Below are positions 1-5,446 of a stretch of 5,446 nt of DNA, piece after piece. Position numbers and translations under genes: made by a program. The first letter of the stretch is position 1, and each line of letters starts with the position of its first letter. Origin of the DNA: Clostridiales bacterium (GTDB lineage Bacteria; Bacillota; Clostridia; Lachnospirales; Lachnospiraceae); the NCBI GenBank assembly GCA_020859965.1, contig JAJBVF010000183.1, forward strand, positions 1 through 5,446, in the 5' to 3' direction. The notes beneath the pieces were generated by a model. It did not search any database, had not been told where the DNA came from, and saw only the letters and a list, made by a program, of their open reading frames with translations.

Positions 1-87
1 GGCCCAGGCAGTTCCGGCGATCCAGGCAGCGGTGGAAATAACGGAAATGATGGTTCCGACGCAGTCGGAGAAGGAGGGTTTATCTGA
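1..87 (+). CDS. 3' end of an unidentified gene with a Gly/Asn/Asp-rich C-terminal tail (partial)
   Basis: Reading from base 1, frame 1 is open for 28 codons and ends in TGA at 85-87. The visible residues are almost all Gly, Ser, Asn, Asp and Pro (it starts GPGSSGDPGSGG and ends DAVGEGGFI), typical of a flexible, low-complexity tail rather than a folded domain. The stop shares its last base with the ATG of the next gene (TGATG), and that gene's ribosome binding site lies inside this reading frame, so the two are probably co-transcribed and translationally coupled. Because the next gene encodes a membrane protein, this may be another envelope-associated protein, but that is inference. The body of the gene is outside the window, so no family can be named. 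Confidence 0.6.
   Translation, partial: GPGSSGDPGSGGNNGNDGSDAVGEGGFI
71..78 (+). promoter_or_regulatory. Ribosome binding site of the DUF975-like gene
   Basis: AAGGAGGG lies 8 bases before the ATG at 87 and within the last codons of the upstream frame. This strong, well-spaced Shine-Dalgarno fixes the start at 87 and fits translational coupling across the TGATG overlap. Confidence 0.85.
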
Positions 88-806
88 TGGAAAGACCTGA
101 CAGAAAAGAAATCAAATGCTATGCGCGCTGTGTACTGAAAAATCAGCATGCAGTACTCGCAGGGATCACGCTGCTGGTCACCGCATTAAATCTGGCGCTC
201 AATGTTCTCGGGCTGATGGCCTCCCCTTCGGGCAGCGGGATTCTCAGTATCATCCTTTATTTTGGTATCTCCCTGCTGGTCAATATGATCTATTATATTC
301 TGCTCGCCGGACTGTACCGGATTTATCTGGACATCTGCAGCAATCATCCCTACCGCTGGTCGGATCTGTTCTCTGCATTCCGGGAGCATCCGGAGCCGGT
401 AGCGATCTACTCTGTCCTGCAGTTTATAGTGACCTTTGTCTTTGTACAGGTCGGCATCTGGTGGCTGGAAATCATGATTGGCTGGCTGTTCTATGGAGAA
501 GCAGGCGGTGTGTTGTTTGCCACCGCAGTGACAATCATTACAGCTGTGTTGTATATCTGCCTTGAGATTTCTTTTTCAATGACACTTTTTGTACACGCAA
601 ACGACCCGTATCTTTCTTTTAAAGAGATGATGCTGGAGAGCTGGCAGCTCATGGATGGCATGCGGCTCCATTATCTCTGCCTTGAGCTAAGTTTTATCGG
701 AATGGATCTGCTGGGCATTCTTTCATTCGGAATCGGTTTTCTCTTTGTTGAACCCTATGTCTATACGACAAAAGGCTATTATTATAAAAAAATCTCCGGC
801 CACTGA
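87..806 (+). CDS. DUF975-like multi-pass integral membrane protein
   Basis: This 239-residue protein has about five hydrophobic segments, near residues 21-43, 51-76, 105-133, 140-168 and 195-221, and no cleavable signal peptide. A short basic N-terminus (MERPDRKEIK) precedes the first helix. The C-terminal third carries the signature I associate with the DUF975 family: a Ser/Met-rich amphipathic stretch ending MDGM (189-192), then LELSFIGMDLLG (198-209), then a GIG...PY motif (215-224) followed by an aromatic-rich end. DUF975 proteins are common in Firmicutes and have no established biochemical role; they sit in the cytoplasmic membrane. The start is supported by a strong ribosome binding site and a one-base overlap with the preceding gene. 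The stop codon sits in the loop of the transcription terminator, so this is the last gene of its unit. Family assignment is from motif recognition; function is unknown. Confidence 0.78.
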   Translation: MERPDRKEIKCYARCVLKNQHAVLAGITLLVTALNLALNVLGLMASPSGSGILSIILYFGISLLVNMIYYILLAGLYRIYLDICSNHPYRWSDLFSAFREHPEPVAIYSVLQFIVTFVFVQVGIWWLEIMIGWLFYGEAGGVLFATAVTIITAVLYICLEISFSMTLFVHANDPYLSFKEMMLESWQLMDGMRLHYLCLELSFIGMDLLGILSFGIGFLFVEPYVYTTKGYYYKKISGH

Positions 807-821
807 GGTCGGAGATTTTTT
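787..821 (+). terminator. Intrinsic terminator of the DUF975-like gene, probably bidirectional
   Basis: Bases 787-801 (six A then TCTCCGGCC) pair with 807-821 (GGTCGGAGA then six T) over 15 positions with one G-U wobble. The five-base loop (802-806) contains the TGA stop of the upstream gene. The U tract follows the stem on the plus strand, and the A tract at 786-792 becomes a seven-U tract on the minus strand, so the same hairpin can also end transcripts from the threonine unit on the right. The left arm encodes the protein's last residues. Confidence 0.88.
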
Positions 822-835
822 ATGCGCAGGACTGG

Positions 836-907
836 GCAAGGAGTTTTTGCGGCTGGAGCCGCACCCGGCCCGCGCAGGCGAGTAGGAACCGACGAGCCGC
901 CTCCTGC
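836..907. repeat. G+C-rich imperfect palindrome in the convergent intergenic gap
   Basis: The roughly 100-base gap between the terminator and the end of the ApgM-like gene is mostly a G+C-rich, self-complementary block. Outer arms: GCA (836-838), GGAG (840-843) and GCGGCT (849-854) pair with AGCCGC (895-900), CTCC (901-904) and TGC (905-907), leaving A839 and a T5 bulge. GCGGCT at 849-854 can instead pair with AGCCGC at 857-862 in a tight local hairpin, so the two folds exclude each other. No open frame here has a ribosome binding site or recognisable protein. It may be one copy of a dispersed intergenic repeat, but only one copy is in the window, so that is conjecture. Confidence 0.4.
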
Positions 908-922
908 TCAATTGTTCGAACG

Positions 923-2191
923 TTATTTTATTTTCTCAAGCAATACATCGATCAGCTTATATCCTTCCGGTCGAAAGATGCCGTTTTCCCTGGCTGTGCG
1001 CTCACAGTAAACCATTTTTTTACCTGAAGCTTCTGCGTCATTCACATCTTCCACAGCCGTCTCTCTTTCCGGCCGTTCTTTCCGGTTGAGATCTTTTGTG
1101 CTGTCATACAGCAAATACGGCACCGGGTCAGAGCTGTGTGTACGAATGCGCAGCGGTGTCGGGTGATCCGGCAGTACCAGCATACGATACGGCTCACCGG
1201 AGGCGTCCATCTGCTCTTTCACAATGCGGATAATTCTCTGGTCAAGGTTTTCGATGGACTGCAGCTTACGCTCCAGACTGCCCTGATGCCCCATCTCGTC
1301 CGGTGCTTCCAGATGCACATACGCAAAATCCATGTCATCCTTCAGAAGTGTATCCACCGCAGCCTGGGCCTTTCCTTCGTAATTCGTGTGAAGTCCGCCG
1401 TTTGCGCCTTCCACTTCAATCACTTTCATGCCAGCGCCAATCGCAATGCCTTTCAGCAGATCTACCGCAGAAATCATTGCTCCCCTTTTGCCATTCTTCT
1501 TTTCAAAGGAGTCCACCATCGGCTTTGTGCCCGCACCCCAGAACCAGCAGCTGTTCGCAGGGTTCAGACCCTTTGCTTTTCTTTCCACATTGATCGGATG
1601 GTTTACCAGAATCTCATAGCTGCGCTTTTGCATTGCAAGAAGCGCCTCATCCGCCGGAAGATACGGTTCGATCACTTCCGTCAGATGATCATGCGGCGGG
1701 GTCAGAGACTCCACCTGTCCATTGGCCCAGATCGTACAGTGACGATAGCTTGTCCCTACATAAAACTGATAGGTCTCATTTTCCAGCTCCTGCTGCACCG
1801 CTTTCAGCAGAACTGCCGCATCCTCTGTGCTGATCTCACTGGAGCTGTGGTCGATGATCCGCTTATGCTCATACGGCTCATCTTCCGTAAGCGTCACCAG
1901 ATTGCAGCGCATCGCTACGTCCGTGTCTTTCATCGGCACGCCGATACTCAGCGCTTCCAGCGGCGATCTGCCGGTGTAATACTGGCGTGGATTATACCCA
2001 AGAACAGCCAGGTTTGCTGTATCGCTGCCGGGCGCCATCCCTTCCGGTATTGTCTGGACAAGCCCTATTTCTGAGCGTGCAGCCAGCTCATCCATCGTTG
2101 GCGTCTTCGCCGCTTCCAGAGGAGTACGCCCGTCCAGCGCTTCCTGTGGCTCATCCGCCATGCCATCACCTAAAATTATGATATATTTCAT
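923..2191 (-). CDS. ApgM-like cofactor-independent phosphoglycerate mutase family protein, candidate homoserine kinase
   Basis: This 422-residue cytoplasmic enzyme belongs to the alkaline-phosphatase/iPGM superfamily, archaeal-type (ApgM) branch. Metal and catalytic landmarks are present: GDGMAD at 8-13 (Asp9), the PGSDTAN nucleophile motif at 54-60 (Ser56), WFWGAG at 216-221, HLEAPDEMGHQG at 293-304 (Asp298, His302), PDHPTP at 341-346 (Asp342, His343) and His352. The length matches the family, and all key residues are intact. Two roles are known or proposed for this branch: interconversion of 3- and 2-phosphoglycerate, and, for a subgroup found beside threonine genes (TIGR02535, proposed homoserine kinase), ATP-dependent phosphorylation of homoserine. 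Here it lies 116 bases downstream of homoserine dehydrogenase on the same strand, which favours the kinase role; this is inference from context. The start ATG has an AGGA ribosome binding site seven bases upstream (2199-2202). It is the last gene of its unit. Confidence 0.87.
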   Translation of the reverse strand: MKYIIILGDGMADEPQEALDGRTPLEAAKTPTMDELAARSEIGLVQTIPEGMAPGSDTANLAVLGYNPRQYYTGRSPLEALSIGVPMKDTDVAMRCNLVTLTEDEPYEHKRIIDHSSSEISTEDAAVLLKAVQQELENETYQFYVGTSYRHCTIWANGQVESLTPPHDHLTEVIEPYLPADEALLAMQKRSYEILVNHPINVERKAKGLNPANSCWFWGAGTKPMVDSFEKKNGKRGAMISAVDLLKGIAIGAGMKVIEVEGANGGLHTNYEGKAQAAVDTLLKDDMDFAYVHLEAPDEMGHQGSLERKLQSIENLDQRIIRIVKEQMDASGEPYRMLVLPDHPTPLRIRTHSSDPVPYLLYDSTKDLNRKERPERETAVEDVNDAEASGKKMVYCERTARENGIFRPEGYKLIDVLLEKIK

Positions 2192-2307
2192 GAACTCATC
2201 CTGCCTTTAAAAAATTTCTGCCCTTGCCGGATACTCTTTCCTGTTCCAGCCGGTCAATCCTGTATTTTGCGAAAAATAATCCTACAAGCGAAATCTAAAC
2301 TCACGAA

Positions 2308-3522
2308 TCAGCCCCGGATCCGGATCATCCCAAGAATCCGTCCTTCCAGCTTCGCCGCACATTCCTGATAACCTGCTTCCGTCATCACCGGCGTAATAAA
2401 CCCATACTCATCCGGCAGATCTGCCTGTACCACAGAAACCGCGCCAAAGACGCTTTCCACTTCTTTCCTGTCGCGCACATCACCCGCAACGCGAACAAAA
2501 AATTGTTTCTTCGTCTCCGCCACCGGCTGCAGCTCCTGTTTTTCCGGATTCCATCCGGACATCACGCTTCTTCCGAGCGTCTGCGCTTCCTCGATCACAT
2601 CGGAAACCACTGCGCTGGCAGTCGCTTCTTTTCCCGCGCCTTGCCCGTAAAACATAGCATCTCCGAGCATATTTCCATGTACAAAGATTGCGTTGAATAC
2701 TCCGTTTACAAAGGAGAGCGGATCCGTCTTCGGAACAAGGTAAGGCGCTACCATAGCGGTCACCTGATCGCCTTCCTTCCGGCTGTAAGCAAGCAATTTA
2801 ATCGACATGCCCAGTGTCCTCGCATAGCGTACTTCCGCAGAAGTGATTTTCGTAATTCCCTCTGTATAGACGTCTGTATAGTCCACGCGTTTGCCGTATG
2901 CCAGGGAAGAGAGGATCGCGATCTTACGGCAGGCGTCATGTCCTTCCACATCCGCCTCCGGATTGCGCTCCGCATAGCCTTTCTGCTGTGCCTCACGAAG
3001 GACCACATCAAATTCAAGATCTTCCTCCGTCATCTTTGACAGAATGTAGTTCGTCGTACCATTTACGATTCCGGTAATCTCATCGATCACATCCGCGCCA
3101 AGAGAAGTACGCAGCGGACGAATGATCGGAATGCCGCCCCCACAGCTGGCCTCAAACAGGTAGCTTACCTGATGAGCTCTTGCAGTTTCCAGGAGTTCTG
3201 TGCCGTGATTCGCGACCAGCTCTTTATTTGACGTACACACACATTTTCCCGCCTCCAGCGCGCGTTTTGTAAAGGAATAGGCCGGATTGATCCCTCCCAT
3301 TGTCTCAACCACAATACGCACCTCCGGGTCATTGATGATCACATCAAAATCATGCACTACCCTTTCCTGAATCGGGTCTCCCGGAAAGTCCCGCAGATCA
3401 AGGACATATTTTACAAAAAGATCTGCCCCTGTCTTTTCCAGAATGCTGTCATGATTTGTTTCGATTACTTTTACTACCCCCGAGCCAACGGTTCCGTATC
3501 CTAAAACTGCTGTTGCTACCAT
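2308..3522 (-). CDS. hom: Homoserine dehydrogenase
   Basis: This 404-residue enzyme reduces L-aspartate 4-semialdehyde to L-homoserine with NAD(P)H, at the branch leading to threonine and methionine. The N-terminal Rossmann fold begins at once with GYGTVGSG (8-15). It is followed by TSNKELVANHG (97-107, with Lys100), EASCGGGIPIIRPL (124-137) and GIVNGTTNYIL (151-161). The catalytic block is YAERNPEADVEGHDACRK (183-200); by alignment to the yeast enzyme from memory, Glu185, Asp191, Asp196 and Lys200 correspond to its catalytic acidic and lysine residues. GAGKEATASAVVSD (295-308) follows. Residues from about 340 form a short C-terminal region that looks like a reduced ACT-type domain lacking the usual D-x-P-G motif. 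AGGAGG (3527-3532) sits four bases before the ATG. It lies 72 bases after the ACT protein and before the ApgM-like gene. Confidence 0.96.
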   Translation of the reverse strand: MVATAVLGYGTVGSGVVKVIETNHDSILEKTGADLFVKYVLDLRDFPGDPIQERVVHDFDVIINDPEVRIVVETMGGINPAYSFTKRALEAGKCVCTSNKELVANHGTELLETARAHQVSYLFEASCGGGIPIIRPLRTSLGADVIDEITGIVNGTTNYILSKMTEEDLEFDVVLREAQQKGYAERNPEADVEGHDACRKIAILSSLAYGKRVDYTDVYTEGITKITSAEVRYARTLGMSIKLLAYSRKEGDQVTAMVAPYLVPKTDPLSFVNGVFNAIFVHGNMLGDAMFYGQGAGKEATASAVVSDVIEEAQTLGRSVMSGWNPEKQELQPVAETKKQFFVRVAGDVRDRKEVESVFGAVSVVQADLPDEYGFITPVMTEAGYQECAAKLEGRILGMIRIRG

Positions 3523-3526
3523 GTTT

Positions 3527-3575
3527 CCTCCTGCTATGTTTCATTCTATTATACTGTGTTTCGGTGTTTTGTTCC
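3527..3575 (-). promoter_or_regulatory. Possible internal promoter and ribosome binding site ahead of hom
   Basis: In the 72-base gap after the ACT gene, the minus strand carries a perfect TATAAT (3548-3553). The best -35 candidate is weak: GGAACA at 3570-3575, 16 bases away. A transcript starting about seven bases beyond the -10 would have a leader of only about 20 bases containing AGGAGG (3527-3532). It could provide extra expression of hom and the ApgM-like gene independent of the ACT gene. A perfect hexamer in A+T-rich sequence can occur by chance. Confidence 0.35.
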
Positions 3576-3594
3576 TGACTGTCTCTGGAGTTTT

Positions 3595-4038
3595 TCACTC
3601 CCGCGCCAGTATCTTCAGATACTGTACCCCTTCTTTTGATTCAATCGTATCGATCATATTTGAAATGTCTCCGGTAGTCGGAAGCACCTCGACGCTGAGT
3701 GTCAGCATCGCTACCCCATTCGTCGGTATGCTTTGATGAATCGTCAGAATATTCGCGTGGTAATCGGCCACCACATGAAGCACATCTGACAAAAGCCCCG
3801 GTTCATCGTGCATCTGCATCAGAAACGTAAACGTCTTCCCCTTGACTGTATCCCGGAATGGAAAAATATCTTCTTTATATTTATAAAAAGAGCTTCGGCT
3901 GATCCCCACCGCATCCGCGGCATCCTGTACCGTCTCAGCCCGTCCGGTCTCCAAAAGCCGTTTCGCCTCTACGACCTTCATCAGGACTTCCGGAACCGCC
4001 TTTTCTTTTACAACGTAATATTTTGATCCGTCTGACAC
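3595..4038 (-). CDS. HTH plus ACT-domain protein, UPF0735/PheB-like, probable amino-acid-responsive regulator
   Basis: With the GTG start at 4038 this is a 147-residue protein, the usual length of the UPF0735 (PheB-like) ACT family. The N-terminal part, KYYVVKEKAVPEVLMKVVEA (6-25), leads into a predicted helix-turn-helix at about 35-56 (ETVQDAADAVGISRSSFYKYK), followed by IFPF. Residues 70-147 form an ACT domain with the ligand-site motif DEPGLLSDV (78-86) and NILTIHQSIP (96-105). ACT domains bind amino acids and mediate feedback or transcriptional control; the exact ligand is not visible. An ATG at 4044 is only one base from the AGGAGG and is a poor start, while the GTG is spaced seven bases from it. 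An upstream in-frame ATG at 4140 lies within the likely promoter. As the first gene before hom and the ApgM-like gene, it probably senses threonine or a related amino acid; this is inference. Confidence 0.85.
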   Translation of the reverse strand: MSDGSKYYVVKEKAVPEVLMKVVEAKRLLETGRAETVQDAADAVGISRSSFYKYKEDIFPFRDTVKGKTFTFLMQMHDEPGLLSDVLHVVADYHANILTIHQSIPTNGVAMLTLSVEVLPTTGDISNMIDTIESKEGVQYLKILARE

Positions 4039-4045
4039 GTTCATT

Positions 4046-4051
4046 CCTCCT
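4046..4051 (-). promoter_or_regulatory. Ribosome binding site that decides the ACT-protein start
   Basis: AGGAGG on the minus strand is followed by one base to an ATG (4044) but seven bases to an in-frame GTG (4038). Spacing favours the GTG, which also gives the normal family length and removes a long unconserved N-terminal extension. Confidence 0.75.
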
Positions 4052-4111
4052 GAAAGATTCCTGGCAGCACTTTTGTTCGTTTCTGAAAAACATTTGTGCA
4101 CTACGGATGGA

Positions 4112-4140
4112 ATCTTATCATACTTCATCTGTAGTTGCAA
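4112..4140 (-). promoter_or_regulatory. Probable sigma-A promoter of the ACT-hom-ApgM unit
   Basis: On the minus strand, TTGCAA (4135-4140) is followed after 17 bases by TAAGAT (4112-4117), preceded by the extended -10 dinucleotide in TGA-TAAGAT. Each hexamer matches consensus at four of six positions. Transcription would begin near 4105, giving a leader of roughly 65 bases before the GTG at 4038. That leader is too short for a T-box or typical riboswitch. The promoter begins directly after the prfB terminator. Confidence 0.55.
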
Positions 4141-4142
4141 GT

Positions 4143-4182
4143 AAAAAAACAGGATAAGGACTGTTTCAAGCCCCTATCCTGT
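4143..4182 (-). terminator. Intrinsic terminator downstream of prfB
   Basis: Read on the minus strand, ACAGGATAGGG (4182-4172) pairs with CCTTATCCTGT (4159-4149) over 11 base pairs with one G-U wobble, with a loop of about 12 bases, and is followed at once by seven U (4149-4143). It lies 55 bases after the prfB stop and ends the secA-prfB transcript before the threonine unit's promoter. Confidence 0.88.
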
Positions 4183-4237
4183 AAAGCCGGCCTTCTGTTT
4201 CCACTACCTTTTATTTTAAAGAATCGTTGCCAGGCTT

Positions 4238-5372
4238 TTACTCCTGCATATCATCCTGTACCTTACCGCCAAGGGAAAGCCATCTGAGATAGGAATTGAT
4301 AAACGGATCAAGCGCTCCGTCCATAACGGCATCTACATTTCCCGTCTCTTCACCGGTGCGCAGATCCTTAACCATCTTGTATGGCTGCATGACGTAAGAA
4401 CGGATCTGGTTGCCCCAGCCGATTTCTTTGACCTCACCCCGGATGTCAGATGCCTTCTCCGCATTCTCCTGCTCGCGCAGAAGCAGCAGCTTTGTCTTCA
4501 GCATCTGCATAGCCTTATCTTTATTCTGAAACTGTGAGCGTTCATTCTGACACTGTACCACAATACCAGTCGGCAGATGCGTAATACGAATCGCGGAAGA
4601 AGTCTTATTGATGTGCTGACCACCTGCACCGCTGGAACGGTACGTATCAATGCGCAGATCCTCAGGATTGATCTCTATGTCTACATCCTTATCCAGTTCT
4701 GGCATCACTTCACAGCTCACAAAAGATGTCTGTCTCTTGCCAGCCGCATTGAACGGGGAAATCCGGACAAGGCGATGCACGCCTTTCTCAGACTTCAGAT
4801 AACCATATGCTTTCGCCCCATTCACCTGGAAGGTGACAGATTTGATACCTGCCTCATCTCCGTCCAGGAAATCAAGGACTTCGATCTGATAGCCCTTCTT
4901 CTCCGCCCAGCGCGTATACATACGGTACAGCATCGATGCCCAGTCACAGGCCTCCGTACCGCCCGCCCCTGCGTGGAGCGTCACAATCGCATTCGCCTCA
5001 TCATATTCTCCGGAAAGCAGCGTCTTAATGCGGATATCGTCCAGCGTCTGCTGAAACTCATCCAGCATCTTTTGTATCTCCGGAAGTACAGAAGCGTCAT
5101 TTTCCTCGTAACCCATCTCGATCAGAAGCTCGATCTCTTCATACTGATCCTGCAGCTGTTTGCAGGTCGTCACATCCTCTTTCAGACTCGCGAGAGTCTT
5201 CATGGATTCCTGTGATTTCTCCGGATTGTCCCAGAAATCCGGCTCTTCCATCCTTCGCTCCAGCTCCTGAATACGCTGCTCTTTGTTTACGAGGTCAAAG
5301 TGAATCCCTCACTTCCACTAATGGTTTTGTAAAGCTGTTTAAAATCGTTTTGAACTGGTCAAGTTCTACCAT
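4238..5372 (-). CDS. prfB: Peptide chain release factor 2, expressed by programmed +1 frameshift
   Basis: RF2 reads UGA and UAA stop codons in the ribosomal A site and triggers hydrolysis of the finished peptide. Translation starts at ATG 5372 (MVELDQFKT) with an AGGTGA ribosome binding site just upstream (5378-5383). The zero frame ends at codon 26, TGA (5297-5295); skipping base 5297 gives GAC and continues DLVNKEQRIQELERR into the long frame, for 377 residues in total. The class-I release factor signatures sit at the same numbering as in E. coli: the SPF stop-codon recognition tripeptide at 205-207 and GGQ at 250-252 within SGAGGQHIN. Position 246 is Ser. The N-terminal helical domain spans roughly residues 1-110. 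Annotation that starts at the internal ATG (5251) would lose 40 residues. The gene lies 42 bases after secA, a conserved pairing in Firmicutes, and ends in its own terminator. Confidence 0.96.
5294..5310 (-). promoter_or_regulatory. prfB: prfB programmed +1 frameshift site
   Basis: The slippery sequence CTT TGA C (5300-5294) has Leu codon CTT in the P site and an in-frame TGA in the A site, followed by C, the poorly terminating context used in prfB genes. Upstream, GAGGGA (5310-5305) is the Shine-Dalgarno-like stimulator; its AGG codon occupies the same place relative to CTT as in E. coli, though the match to the anti-Shine-Dalgarno is shorter. When RF2 is scarce, the ribosome slips to TTT and reads GAC, making more RF2. 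Confidence 0.95.
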
Positions 5373-5414
5373 TGTGTCACCTTCTTTCTGTTTTTTATAA
5401 ATAACTGACATTTT

Positions 5415-5446
5415 TCACGCCTTCCGTCCGCAGCACTGCTTATACT
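5415..5446 (-). CDS. secA: 3' end of preprotein translocase ATPase SecA (partial)
   Basis: On the minus strand, the last codons before TGA (5417-5415) read YKQCCGRKA. This matches the C-terminal zinc-binding tail of SecA, which typically ends in a C-x-C-GSGKKYKQC-C/H-GR motif; the two visible cysteines are the last metal ligands. SecA is the motor ATPase that pushes preproteins through SecYEG. Its position directly upstream of prfB on the same strand is the usual Firmicutes arrangement and supports the call despite only nine complete residues being visible. Confidence 0.8.
   Translation of the reverse strand, partial: YKQCCGRKA

Noticed and set aside
849..862. Rho-independent terminator from the GCGGCT/AGCCGC hairpin
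   Set aside because: The T5 run lies before the hairpin on the plus strand and reads as A5 on the minus strand, so no U tract follows the stem in either direction.
1136..2074. 312-codon plus-strand open frame antisense to the ApgM-like gene
   Set aside because: It has no recognisable domain, is rich in Arg, His, Cys and Leu as expected of a shadow frame, has no good ribosome binding site, and lies wholly within a well-supported conserved gene.
2192..2307. Promoter or terminator between hom and the ApgM-like gene
   Set aside because: Only weak matches are seen (TTGACC with a poor -10), and there is no stem with a U tract, so the two genes are treated as one unit.
2503..3039. 178-codon plus-strand open frame antisense to hom
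   Set aside because: It lies inside the conserved catalytic region of hom and has no recognisable protein motif.
3581..3600. Terminator between the ACT gene and hom
   Set aside because: GGAGT and ACTCC around the ACT stop codon could form only a five-base-pair stem, and no U tract follows on the minus strand.
4039..4105. T-box or amino-acid riboswitch leader for the threonine unit
   Set aside because: The predicted leader is only about 65 bases, with no T-box core sequence and no terminator/antiterminator pair before the start codon.
4039..4140. N-terminal extension of the ACT protein from the ATG at 4140
   Set aside because: The extra 34 residues do not resemble the family, there is no ribosome binding site before 4140, and the region holds the likely promoter and leader.
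4577..5215. 212-codon plus-strand open frame antisense to prfB
   Set aside because: Shadow of the RF2 coding sequence; its amino-acid composition is implausible and no family is recognisable.
5373..5414. Separate prfB promoter in the secA-prfB gap
   Set aside because: A TATAAA-like hexamer is present near 5400, but no acceptable -35 box lies 16-18 bases upstream; co-transcription with secA is simpler.

Overview
The window looks like a chromosomal housekeeping segment from a low-to-mid G+C Firmicute, most likely a member of Clostridia such as Lachnospiraceae. The evidence is strong AGGAGG-type ribosome binding sites, intrinsic terminators with long U tracts, a secA-prfB pair, a PheB/UPF0735-type ACT protein heading a homoserine/threonine gene set, and a DUF975-type membrane protein. 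The family-level placement is an inference from gene content and order. No rRNA, tRNA, CRISPR, transposon or phage sequence is visible.

Left end, plus strand (1-821): the last 28 codons of an unidentified gene with a Gly/Asn/Asp-rich tail overlap by one base (TGATG) the start of a five-helix DUF975-like membrane protein (87-806). Its stop codon lies in the loop of a strong terminator hairpin (787-821) that also works in reverse, so it can end transcription arriving from the right on the minus strand. A G+C-rich, self-complementary stretch of about 70 bases (836-907) separates the two convergent units.

Middle, minus strand (4140 down to 923): a putative extended -10 promoter (4112-4140) drives, in transcription order, an HTH plus ACT-domain protein (start best placed at a GTG at 4038), homoserine dehydrogenase (3522-2308) and an ApgM-like alkaline-phosphatase-superfamily enzyme (2191-923). 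Together these read as a homoserine/threonine module: Hom makes homoserine, the ApgM-like protein is a candidate non-orthologous homoserine kinase, and the ACT protein is the likely amino-acid-sensing partner. Threonine synthase and aspartokinase are not in the window.

Right end, minus strand (5446 down to 4143): the last codons of secA (ending YKQCCGRKA) are followed after about 42 bases by prfB, encoding peptide chain release factor 2. prfB carries the classical autoregulatory +1 programmed frameshift at an in-frame TGA (codon 26, CTT TGA C) and ends at an intrinsic terminator (4143-4182), which lies right next to the -35 box of the threonine unit. Nothing here is clearly a new system. The points most worth checking are the ApgM-type kinase assignment, the ACT/HTH regulator, and the structured convergent intergenic element.
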